Below are positions 17,741-25,540 of a stretch of DNA of 64,000 bases, piece after piece. The notes below the pieces were generated by a model. The model searched no databases, was not told the origin of the DNA, and saw nothing but the letters and a program-made list of their open reading frames with translations. How positions within the stretch are numbered: the first letter of the stretch is position 1; each line of letters opens with the position of its first letter. Origin of the DNA: Fundicoccus ignavus (GTDB taxonomy: Bacteria > Bacillota > Bacilli > Lactobacillales > Aerococcaceae); the NCBI RefSeq assembly GCF_009659375.1, contig NZ_WJQT01000003.1, forward strand, positions 62,001 through 126,000, read 5' to 3'. The position numbers and the translations under genes are program-made.

Positions 17741-19462
17741 ATGAAACAATTATTAGTACATTTCAAAAATTATCGACTATCGAGCTTCTTCGGTCCTTTT
17801 TTTAAACTGATTGAAGCATTATTAGAACTAACAATACCAATGTTTGTAGCAGTCATTATCGATGAGGCCATCCCGTCTGGAGAGGTAAGCAATGTGATTC
17901 GTTATATTGCGATGATGTTCGGAATTGGTTTAACAGGTTTTCTTTTCTCGATTACTGCCCAATATCACTCCGCAAGAGCAGCTATTGGAGTGACACGCAG
18001 CATTGGGAATGATTTATTCAAACACATTATTCATTTACCGAAAGCTGAGCGCGACGACATAACACCAGCTAGTTTGGTGACAAGAATGACCAGTGATATC
18101 TTCCAAATTCAATCCGCAATTAATATTTTCTTTAGATTATTCCTGAGATCACCCTTTATTGTATTAGGTTCAATGATTATGGCGATGCAAATTGATTTAA
18201 GAATGACCAGTTATTTTCTTGTCATGATCCTACTATTAACGGTAGTAGTTGTTGGTTCTTTATATATTACAACACCAGTCCATGCTCAAATTCGTCGAGA
18301 ATTAGATCGTTTGGTTACCTTGACTCGCGAACAGGTTCAAGGCATTCGTGTCATTAGAGCCTTTAGACAAGAGGATCGAGAAAAACAAGAATTCAAAGAA
18401 CAAAATGAAAGTTTAACTTTTAATCAAATTAAGGTAGGTAAATTATCAAATTTTACCAATCCACTTACTTATGTAATCGTGAATATTGTGTTACTTCTGA
18501 TTATTTGGCAAGGTGGCCACTTTGTAAATGAGGGGACTTTGCAGCAAGGTCAATTAGTTGCACTAGTCAATTATTTACTAGCAATCTTAGTCGAATTAGT
18601 CAAAATAGCAATGTTCGTCATGCAGATAAACCGTGGTTTAACGAGTGCTAATCGTGTAGTTGATGTTTTAAACCGCCCATTAGAAGACACAGAATTCAAT
18701 AATCCTGAGCCAGCTCAAACTAGGGACTCCATCGTTTTTGAAGATGTAGCCTTTACTTATCCAGATGCAGCTGAAGCATCGTTAGAGGATGTATCTTTTG
18801 CGATTCAAACTGGCGATTTTGTTGGTATTACAGGGAGTACAGGTTCTGGTAAATCAACCTTATTAAGTTTATTAACGAAGACTTATGACCCAACTTCTGG
18901 GAAGTTGTATTTTGATACGGGGGTTTTTGATGTGACGAGTCGTCAAAACCTAAGAAATCAAATCAGTGTCGTTCCTCAGTCTGCAACTTTATTTAAAGGG
19001 ACGATTCGTTCGAATTTAATGCAAGGTAATCCTCGAGCAAGCGAAGCAGAATTATGGGCTGCCTTAGATGCTGCTCAGGCAAGTGAGTTTGTTAAAAGTA
19101 AAAAAGGTCAATTAGATGCTGAAGTTGAATCATTCGGTCGTAACTTTTCTGGTGGTCAACGTCAACGTTTAACGATTGCCCGAGCTTTAGTTAAGCCTGC
19201 TAAAGTATTAATTTTAGATGCTGCGACATCAGCTTTAGATTATGTTACAGAGTCTAACTTCTTAAAAACTTTGCATGAAAACTATCAAGACATGACGATT
19301 GTGATGGTATCAGAACGTACAAACAGTATTAGGCAGGCAGATAAAATAGTTGTTTTAGAACAAGGTAAGCAAATTGGTGTGGGAAGTCACGAGGAATTAT
19401 TAGAACAAAATGAAGTGTATCGTGAAATTCATGCATCGCAACAAGTATTGGAGGTAAATTAA
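17741..19462 (+). CDS. Heterodimeric ABC exporter, degenerate-site subunit (LmrC/BmrC-like)
   Basis: A 573-residue half-transporter with six N-terminal membrane helices and a C-terminal nucleotide-binding domain. Walker A is GSTGSGKST (residues about 364-372) and the signature is the canonical FSGGQRQR. The Walker B catalytic Glu is replaced: LILDAATSALD (about 490-500), and the switch His region reads VSERTNS without His. This is the pattern of the subunit that contributes the non-catalytic site in LmrCD/BmrCD/TM287-288 exporters. It ends one base before its partner gene. Substrates of such exporters are often drugs or lipophilic compounds; none is implied here by context. Confidence 0.92.
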   Translation: MKQLLVHFKNYRLSSFFGPFFKLIEALLELTIPMFVAVIIDEAIPSGEVSNVIRYIAMMFGIGLTGFLFSITAQYHSARAAIGVTRSIGNDLFKHIIHLPKAERDDITPASLVTRMTSDIFQIQSAINIFFRLFLRSPFIVLGSMIMAMQIDLRMTSYFLVMILLLTVVVVGSLYITTPVHAQIRRELDRLVTLTREQVQGIRVIRAFRQEDREKQEFKEQNESLTFNQIKVGKLSNFTNPLTYVIVNIVLLLIIWQGGHFVNEGTLQQGQLVALVNYLLAILVELVKIAMFVMQINRGLTSANRVVDVLNRPLEDTEFNNPEPAQTRDSIVFEDVAFTYPDAAEASLEDVSFAIQTGDFVGITGSTGSGKSTLLSLLTKTYDPTSGKLYFDTGVFDVTSRQNLRNQISVVPQSATLFKGTIRSNLMQGNPRASEAELWAALDAAQASEFVKSKKGQLDAEVESFGRNFSGGQRQRLTIARALVKPAKVLILDAATSALDYVTESNFLKTLHENYQDMTIVMVSERTNSIRQADKIVVLEQGKQIGVGSHEELLEQNEVYREIHASQQVLEVN

Positions 19463-19463
19463 G

Positions 19464-21212
19464 ATGACGAACATTAAACAGAAATCAACCTTAACACGCC
19501 TTGTCCAATTACTTTTCAATCGTAAACATTTATTAATTTTATCTTTACTTGGAGCCATTATTCAAGTGGCTCTAACTGTTTATATCCCGGTTTTAATAGG
19601 GAATGCCATTAATCAGGTTATTGCAGAAGGTCAAGTTAACTTTGATAATTTAAAACCCATACTATTGCGTATGTGTATCGTCATTCTATTGAATGCCTTC
19701 ATTCAATGGTTAAACCCATTACTTTATAATAAGATGACCTTTGAAACAGTGCAAGGACTTCGTCAGGATGTTTTAAATAAATTGCATTCGGTTCCTTTGA
19801 ATTATATTGATCAACACTCTACTGGTGATTTAGTGAGTCGTATATCGACCGATGCTGAGCAACTAAGCGACGGGATTAACATGATTTTTAACCAGTTTTT
19901 AGTTGGGATTCTAACAATTGTGGTAACGGTCATAACAATGGGAAAATTAGATTTAGTGATGATGTTTTTAGTGGTTTGTTTAACTCCATTATCTTTATTG
20001 GTAGCCCGCTTTATCGCAAATAGAAGTTATAAATATTTCCGTTACCAAACTTTAACGCGTGGTGTTCAAAGCCAGATTGTTGAAGAGAGTATTCAACAAG
20101 GGGAATTGGTTCGTTTATTTAATACACATGAAAAAACGACGGAAGATTTTGTGAAAGCGAATAATGAGTATATGGAAAATTCACAGAAAGCTATTTTCTA
20201 TTCTTCTATTACAGCACCCACAACGCGTTTTATTAATGCGATGATCTATGCAGTGATTACTTTCTTTGGTGCGGTACGAATTCTAAGGGGAACATTCTCA
20301 GTAGGAGAATTAACAACGTTCCTGAATTATGCCAACCAATATACGAAACCATTTAATGATATATCAAATGTATTATCCGAATTACAAAGTGCTTTAGCTT
20401 GTGCGGAAAGATTATTTGATGTAATCGATCAAGTTGATGAGGTTGAAACTGGCCATGCGAAATTGAATGACAGTACAATCCAAGGGAAAGTCAATTTCAA
20501 TAAGGTAGCCTTTAGTTATGTTGAGCACCAACCTTTAATTGAAGACTTAACTTTATCAGTTAAACCAGGTATGCGAGTTGCGATCGTAGGGCCGACTGGT
20601 GCCGGGAAATCAACTTTAATTAATTTATTGATGCGATTCTATGATTTAAATAGCGGTCAAATTTTATTGGATGATCAACCGACCACCGATTTCACACGTG
20701 AGTCTGTAAGGGCTCAATTTGGGATGGTGCTCCAAGAAACGTGGCTTAAGTCAGGAACAATTCATGATAATATTGCTTATGGTTATCCGAACGCAACGCG
20801 TGAACTCGTAATCGAAGCGGCGAAAGCTGCTCATGCCGATCATTTTATTCGTCAATTACCCAATGGTTACGATACGTTAGTAACGGATGGGGGAGATTCA
20901 TTAGCGCAAGGGCAGCGTCAATTACTGTCCATCGCAAGAATTTTCGTAAAAGTTCCACACATGCTAATTCTTGATGAAGCAACTTCATCAATTGATACGC
21001 GTACTGAAATTTTAATTCAAGAAGCATTTAATAGTTTAATGGAAGGCAGAACAAGTTTCGTAATTGCCCACCGTTTATCAACCATCCAAACAGCTGACTT
21101 AATCTTGGTGATGAATCAAGGTAAGATTATTGAACAAGGTAATCATCACAATTTAATGCAGATGAAAGGCTTCTATTATCAAATGCAACAAACCCGTCAA
21201 TCAGTTGACTAA
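19464..21212 (+). CDS. Heterodimeric ABC exporter, catalytic-site subunit (LmrD/BmrD-like)
   Basis: A 582-residue half-transporter: six membrane helices then an ATPase domain with Walker A GPTGAGKST (about 375-383), Walker B plus catalytic Glu LILDEATSSID (about 498-508) and the switch His in AHRLST (about 534). Its own signature motif is degenerate, LAQGQRQ in place of LSGGQ, so together with the partner's canonical signature and missing Glu the complex has one consensus and one degenerate ATP site. Start ATG 19464 has GGAGG upstream inside the partner's last codons. Ends in a strong terminator. Confidence 0.93.
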   Translation: MTNIKQKSTLTRLVQLLFNRKHLLILSLLGAIIQVALTVYIPVLIGNAINQVIAEGQVNFDNLKPILLRMCIVILLNAFIQWLNPLLYNKMTFETVQGLRQDVLNKLHSVPLNYIDQHSTGDLVSRISTDAEQLSDGINMIFNQFLVGILTIVVTVITMGKLDLVMMFLVVCLTPLSLLVARFIANRSYKYFRYQTLTRGVQSQIVEESIQQGELVRLFNTHEKTTEDFVKANNEYMENSQKAIFYSSITAPTTRFINAMIYAVITFFGAVRILRGTFSVGELTTFLNYANQYTKPFNDISNVLSELQSALACAERLFDVIDQVDEVETGHAKLNDSTIQGKVNFNKVAFSYVEHQPLIEDLTLSVKPGMRVAIVGPTGAGKSTLINLLMRFYDLNSGQILLDDQPTTDFTRESVRAQFGMVLQETWLKSGTIHDNIAYGYPNATRELVIEAAKAAHADHFIRQLPNGYDTLVTDGGDSLAQGQRQLLSIARIFVKVPHMLILDEATSSIDTRTEILIQEAFNSLMEGRTSFVIAHRLSTIQTADLILVMNQGKIIEQGNHHNLMQMKGFYYQMQQTRQSVD

Positions 21213-21218
21213 AATAAT

Positions 21219-21260
21219 ACCGTATCAAGTGAGGAAGAGCTCGCTTGATACGGTTATTTT
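21219..21260 (+). terminator. Terminator of the ABC exporter operon
   Basis: Stem ACCGTATCAAGTGAG / CTCGCTTGATACGGT (15 bp, one G-U) with a 6-base loop, followed by TATTTTTAT. Confidence 0.9.
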
Positions 21261-21586
21261 TATGGTATAAGGATTATATGTTTTAGAGTAATTTAATAGC
21301 CTTTGTGCTTCGCTCAGCTTATTGTTTTCCCAAGGCGGTGGTCGCTTCCAAAGCCTCACTGAAGTTCGTGCTTTTCCAGCTCAATCGGCTTGAAACTGTC
21401 TACTTCGCTTTCTTTACTAATAGGCAGAGCAAGCGATTCTGTTAGTAACGTTGGATTGCCCTTTGTACCGCTATGGAAAACAATTCGCTGAGCTACGTTA
21501 AGTATTCCAACAAAAGTAAAGCGATATAATCAAGTTATACTGCTAAACAGAATTTAAAGTCCTCGGCTTCGTCCGAGGTTTTCTGA
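21261..21586 (+). repeat. Dispersed intergenic repeat, copy B (full length)
   Basis: A full copy starting at the T-run of the preceding terminator. The 5' arm CAGCTTATTGTTTTCCCAAGGCGG (in two parts, 21315-21338) is complementary to the 3' arm CCGCTATGGAAAACAAT..GCTG (about 21469-21491). The block from AAGCGATTCTGTTAGTAACG to AACAGAATTTAAAG is almost identical to copy C. It closes with CCTCGG-CTTCGT-CCGAGG-TTTTCT (21561-21583), a terminator-like hairpin. No coding potential was seen. Confidence 0.88.
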
Positions 21587-21596
21587 TTAATTCTAA

Positions 21597-21677
21597 TTCA
21601 ATGTTTAAACTCGCGGGTTGAGTTTGTACATTGAGGGCTTCAATCATCAAACTCAGAAGCCGAGTTTAAACATTGAA
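21597..21677. repeat. 81-bp palindromic element
   Basis: A perfect 17-bp inverted repeat, TTCAATGTTTAAACTCG (21597-21613) against CGAGTTTAAACATTGAA (21661-21677). The 47-base interior contains a second pair, GAGTTTG / CAAACTC, so a nested hairpin or cruciform can form. It lies directly after repeat copy B and before the terminator of the convergent gene. It lacks a T-run on either side, so it is not an ordinary terminator. Confidence 0.7.
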
Positions 21678-21710
21678 AGAGAAAGATTGCCTGTAAAAGG
21701 ATTAAACAAA

Positions 21711-21737
21711 AAAAGTGCCGTCATTAAAGAGGGCACC
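21711..21737 (-). terminator. Terminator of the DUF1307-like gene
   Basis: On the minus strand GGTGCC..GGCAC with a 12-base loop is followed by seven T. It lies about 20 bases past the minus-strand stop at 21755. Confidence 0.7.
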
Positions 21738-21754
21738 TTGAGATAACTAGCTAA

Positions 21755-22198
21755 TTAATCTTTAACGGGTTGAAAACCTTGTTGGAACAAAGCCTGTTCT
21801 AATTGACCGAAACTTAAGACACCATTTGTAAAGTTTGCTAAGTTCGGTTCATCAGCTAATTCACTCGCGACCATTTCATCGAAAACTAACGTTTGGGTTG
21901 TAATCATATGGTTATCTACGATTTCACTAGCCATTGTCACGCCAGAGTAACCTGAGAATTGCTCCACTGTAGCTTCAGCACTCGCTACCATTTCATCGCG
22001 AGCGTCTTCTGAAAACTCAATGTCGGTAATAGCGGTGTAAGTCACTAATTTATTATTCTGATGTTCAATTGTTAGGTTTACGGTAATCGTGTCTTGTTCG
22101 AGTAAATAATGACTTTCTTTTAGTTGTCTAGCGTCAATTAATGTATAAATACCCGCAATTCCAATAATTAGCAAAAATAAATAGATAATCTTTTTCAT
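21755..22198 (-). CDS. DUF1307/YehR-like membrane-anchored protein
   Basis: A 147-residue exported protein. Residues 1-20 (MKKIIYLFLLIIGIAGIYTL) form a signal/anchor helix; the remainder resembles the YehR/DUF1307 family, usually lipoproteins. No lipobox Cys is present here, so it is probably held by the N-terminal helix. The open frame starts 8 codons earlier, but ATG 22198 is preferred because GGAGGT sits 5 bases upstream. Single gene with its own terminator. Function unknown. Confidence 0.7.
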   Translation of the reverse strand: MKKIIYLFLLIIGIAGIYTLIDARQLKESHYLLEQDTITVNLTIEHQNNKLVTYTAITDIEFSEDARDEMVASAEATVEQFSGYSGVTMASEIVDNHMITTQTLVFDEMVASELADEPNLANFTNGVLSFGQLEQALFQQGFQPVKD

Positions 22199-22315
22199 AA
22201 ATACCTCCAAAATATACTCCACTTCGTAAGCTTCATTATCCTATTAAATGAATTATAGCGCAACTACAATTTGTGAGATTTAAAGTGCCGTAAATGACAC
22301 ATAAAATAAAATCTA

Positions 22316-22324
22316 TGCTATAAT
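22316..22324 (+). promoter_or_regulatory. Extended -10 promoter for DUF402 gene
   Basis: TGCTATAAT, a perfect -10 with TGn extension, about 70 bases before the DUF402 start. No strong -35. Confidence 0.5.
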
Positions 22325-22393
22325 ACAACAGTATGAGTTATCGGTCATTAATTGACTGTATCGTAAACACACAAACAGAAAGTGGGTCAAGTG

Positions 22394-22945
22394 ATGAAAC
22401 AACCTAAAGAAGGTGAATTCATCACTATTAAAAGTTATAAACATGACGGTTCATTGCACCGAACTTGGCGTGACACGATGGTTTTAAAAACGAGTGATCA
22501 ATCCATAATTGGCTGTAATGACCATACTTTAGTAACTGAATCCGATGGACGCAGATGGGTAACTCGCGAAGCGGCGCTTTTGTATTATCATAAGCATTAT
22601 TGGTTCAACATTGTGGCCATGATTCGCAAACGTGGTGTGACTTATTACTGTAACTTGGCTTCTCCTTATCTGATTGATAATGAGGCGTTAAAATACATCG
22701 ATTATGATTTAGATATTAAAGTCTTTCCTGACGGTGAGAAACGTTTGCTTGACGTTGATGAGTATGAGATTCATGGACGGAGATATCAGTATCCACCTGA
22801 AATTGACCGTGTTCTTAAATATAATATCCAAGAACTTGTTCGTTGGATAGATGAGAAAAAAGGGCCATTTTCACCAGAGTTTATTGATATTTGGTATGAA
22901 AGATACTGTCAGCTCAGTCATCGTAAAAAAACAACCAATAACTAA
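22394..22945 (+). CDS. DUF402 family protein (nucleoside tri-/diphosphatase-like, UPF0374)
   Basis: A 183-residue protein matching the short Firmicute DUF402/UPF0374 group: [24 protein letters not shown] near the N-terminus, the EGRRW-like [10 protein letters not shown], and the metal-site segment [30 protein letters not shown]. Characterised Staphylococcus relatives hydrolyse nucleoside tri- and diphosphates; that activity is inferred. A GTG at 22382 is in frame, but ATG 22394 gives the conserved N-terminus. Monocistronic, with a hairpin terminator behind it. Confidence 0.88.
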   Translation: MKQPKEGEFITIKSYKHDGSLHRTWRDTMVLKTSDQSIIGCNDHTLVTESDGRRWVTREAALLYYHKHYWFNIVAMIRKRGVTYYCNLASPYLIDNEALKYIDYDLDIKVFPDGEKRLLDVDEYEIHGRRYQYPPEIDRVLKYNIQELVRWIDEKKGPFSPEFIDIWYERYCQLSHRKKTTNN

Positions 22946-23263
22946 ATAGTAGTGAATTCGCTGTTTGTAGCCTAAAGTTGTATTTAGGCATTTATTTATC
23001 ACGTATTATGCTAGTGAGTTCATAGTAAAAGGGAGGCAACTCTTAGAGGATGGGTTGGAAAATTGGAGAGGTATTAAATCCTTATTTAAACCTATTGCTT
23101 TGTTACTGGAACTAAGCAAGTCGTGTAGGTGAACATTATGTGTATTTTGTTTTGAAACTAAGCTAATTATTAGATTGAATTGGCACTTGTTTGAACCTGA
23201 TGCAGTAATGTTCGCTTTTTTGTATATCATTGCAATCGTCAAAGAGCTCTAGGAAGTGAGATT
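22946..23263 (+). other. Intergenic region before the pullulanase gene
   Basis: It begins with the DUF402 terminator (22970-22998). The remaining 265 bases contain no recognisable repeat, RNA motif or convincing promoter; a 78-codon minus-strand frame here has no ribosome site and unnatural composition, and is not called. Confidence 0.5.
22970..22998 (+). terminator. Terminator of DUF402 gene
   Basis: Stem GCCTAAA / TTTAGGC with a 6-base loop followed by ATTTATTT. Short stem, moderate T-tract. Confidence 0.65.
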
Positions 23264-25219
23264 ATGAAACGTGTAAATCAAAATTTGAATACAGAAACTA
23301 ATACGTCACCACTTGAAATTATTAATTTATTAAAAGAATATAGTCATGATACGCATATTATGGATATGCGTAATTACAGTGGTCCCTTGGGTGCTTTATA
23401 TCTAAAAGACTTTACTGAATTTCGTTTATGGGCACCCTCTGCTTCGCAAGTAGAGCTTATATTATTTGATGGTTATTATGGACGTCCCAAAGAAAGTATT
23501 AAAATGACACGGAGTGGCGACCTCAAATATTACACTCATAAACTTCAAGGCGATCAGCATGGCTTAACTTATCGTTATCGACTGACTTTTATCGATTCGA
23601 CTGTAACGGAGTCTGTTGATCCTTACTCAAAAGCAGTTACAGTAAATGGTCAACGTTCAGTCGTTGTTGATTTAGACAGAACAAATCCAGAAGGTTGGGG
23701 CAAGAGAATGTCGCCATTTCCTTCTGCAAGTGAAGCGGTTATTTACGAAATGCATGTAAGAGATTTTACTGTCAGTAGTAATAGCGGTATGCTCCAACGC
23801 GGAAAATTTTTAGGTGTAGCAGAAGAGGGGACAGTTAATCCAAACGGTTCGGCCACAGGTATCGATTATTTGAAAGAGTTAGGCGTTACGCATGTGGAAC
23901 TTTTGCCGATCTTTGATTTTCAAACGGTTGATGAGACCAATGAAAAACCAAAGCAATATAATTGGGGCTACGATCCTCAAAACTTTAATGCACCAGAAGG
24001 CTCTTATGCAACTGATCCCTATGATCCGTTTTGTCGAATTATTGAATTAAAGAAAATGATTCAAGCACTACATGATGCAGGCATTCGTGTCATTATGGAT
24101 GTGGTCTTTAATCACGTTTATGAAGTAGAATCTCATAGTTTTCATAAAACTGTACCGGGCTATTTCTTTAGATATAATGACAAGGGAGAATTTACATCTG
24201 GAACAGGTGTAGGGAATGATACAGCATCAGAACGTTTTATGATGCGGAAGTATATTCTAGACAGTGTTAAATATTGGACCGAAGAATATCATATTGATGG
24301 TTTTCGTTTTGACTTAATGGGCATACATGATATCACCACAATGAATAGTATTCGAGGAATGTTGGATGAGATTGATCCATCCATTTTACTATTTGGAGAA
24401 GGTTGGGATTTATACACACCGCTTAGTCATACTGAAGTGGCAAATCACAATAATGCTGCTTTTATGCCACGAATAGGTCAATTCAATGACGGCTTACGAG
24501 ATGCATTGAAAGGTAATGACTTCGATGCGGGAGCACGTGGTTTTATCAATGGTGCTTGGCATATGGAAAATAAATTAGCCCGTAATTTTATGGGTGGTGT
24601 AGATTTTGGTACGTATAATGATCCTTTGCAGTTGATTCAATACGTCGAAGCGCATGATAATTTTACTTTGTACGACCGTTTAATTAAAGCAGACCCTTAT
24701 TTAGATGAAGATACTATTATAAGACGTCACGAATTAGCGACGAGTATTATTTTGCTTTCGCAAGGCATTCCGTTTATACACTCAGGACAGGAATTTCTAA
24801 GAACTAAACAAGGGGTGCGTGACAGTTACAATAAACCAGATAGTATCAATCAAATTGATTGGTTGCGTCGGGACAAGTACGCTCATTCTGTACAATTAGT
24901 CAAAGATTTGATTCAATTGAGGAAATCGGAACCACTGTTTAGATTGACCTCTTATGAGGCCATCCGTGAAACGATGAATGTGGTTCGCCAGGATTATCAG
25001 ATAATGTCTTTTGAATATCGTTGCCCAGAATATACTTTACATGTTGTTTTTAGCGCTCAGAATAATTTATTGAATTATAAATTACCTAAAGGCAATTATA
25101 TTGTCAAACTTGCAAACGGGCAGGTCAATTTGACGGATGATGTGATGACAGGTGAAATAGAATCGTATCCAATTGAGCGTTATACTGCACTAGTTCTAAA
25201 AAAACACTCGAACAAATAA
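23264..25219 (+). CDS. pulA: Type I pullulanase
   Basis: A 651-residue GH13 enzyme that cleaves alpha-1,6 branches of pullulan or glycogen-derived dextrins. An N-terminal CBM48-like domain (about 35-130, FRLWAPSASQVELILFDG) precedes the barrel. The type I hallmark YNWGYDPQNFNAPEGSYAT is present at about residues 229-247. Catalytic residues are Asp350 (GFRFDLMG), Glu379 (FGEGWD) and Asp465 (EAHDNF). No signal peptide, so it acts in the cytoplasm. Length fits the family. It stands alone between terminators, with no glycogen operon beside it. Confidence 0.93.
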   Translation: MKRVNQNLNTETNTSPLEIINLLKEYSHDTHIMDMRNYSGPLGALYLKDFTEFRLWAPSASQVELILFDGYYGRPKESIKMTRSGDLKYYTHKLQGDQHGLTYRYRLTFIDSTVTESVDPYSKAVTVNGQRSVVVDLDRTNPEGWGKRMSPFPSASEAVIYEMHVRDFTVSSNSGMLQRGKFLGVAEEGTVNPNGSATGIDYLKELGVTHVELLPIFDFQTVDETNEKPKQYNWGYDPQNFNAPEGSYATDPYDPFCRIIELKKMIQALHDAGIRVIMDVVFNHVYEVESHSFHKTVPGYFFRYNDKGEFTSGTGVGNDTASERFMMRKYILDSVKYWTEEYHIDGFRFDLMGIHDITTMNSIRGMLDEIDPSILLFGEGWDLYTPLSHTEVANHNNAAFMPRIGQFNDGLRDALKGNDFDAGARGFINGAWHMENKLARNFMGGVDFGTYNDPLQLIQYVEAHDNFTLYDRLIKADPYLDEDTIIRRHELATSIILLSQGIPFIHSGQEFLRTKQGVRDSYNKPDSINQIDWLRRDKYAHSVQLVKDLIQLRKSEPLFRLTSYEAIRETMNVVRQDYQIMSFEYRCPEYTLHVVFSAQNNLLNYKLPKGNYIVKLANGQVNLTDDVMTGEIESYPIERYTALVLKKHSNK

Positions 25220-25231
25220 GTAACGTGAAGC

Positions 25232-25272
25232 CTACCTTCTTAGTATTCTAACTAAGGAGGTAGTTTGTTTTT
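25232..25272 (+). terminator. Terminator of pulA
   Basis: Stem CTACCTTCTTAG / CTAAGGAGGTAG (12 bp, one wobble) with an 8-base loop, followed by TTTGTTTTT. Confidence 0.88.
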
Positions 25273-25285
25273 ATAAAAAAAAGTT

Positions 25286-25314
25286 TTGACACATAAATAT
25301 TTTTAGTGTATTTT
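25286..25314 (+). promoter_or_regulatory. glmS promoter
   Basis: Perfect -35 TTGACA, a 17-bp spacer and -10 TATTTT, placing transcription start just upstream of the ribozyme. Confidence 0.65.
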
Positions 25315-25349
25315 TAAATAGCTTTTAGAAAATATATTACTAGGAGGAT

Positions 25350-25503
25350 AGAAGTTTAAAACAGGATAGCGCCAGACCTTAAAAATTTAAGGTGACGAGG
25401 ATTGGGTTTATCGAAAGTTCGGCGGATGACTCAAGGTTGTGCAATCTACAGACAGTGTTAAAAACCATATGCGAGTATGAAACAAAGACACTGACAGCAC
25501 CTA
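25350..25503 (+). ncRNA. glmS ribozyme/riboswitch
   Basis: The sequence carries the conserved core: AGCGCCAGACC (cleavage expected between A25368 and G25369), GGTGACGAGGATTGGG, TTTATCGA and TTCGGCGGATGACTC, followed by a 3' domain whose GACAGTGTT and GACACTG segments can pair. On binding glucosamine-6-phosphate this RNA cleaves the 5' UTR of glmS mRNA and lowers GlmS synthesis. It lies 38 bases upstream of the glmS start. The identification rests on direct motif recognition. Confidence 0.96.
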
Positions 25504-25540
25504 AAAGCTAAAATAAAATAGCGAAAAGAGGAAGACTGAC

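Noticed and set aside
2420-22353. Shared 12-mer CGGTCATTAATT upstream of galE and of the DUF402 gene
   Set aside because: Chance repeats of this length are expected many times in 64 kb of AT-rich sequence, and the flanks do not match.
23006-23242. 78-codon minus-strand frame before pulA
   Set aside because: No ribosome site, low-complexity composition and no family resemblance; it runs antisense in an intergenic region.
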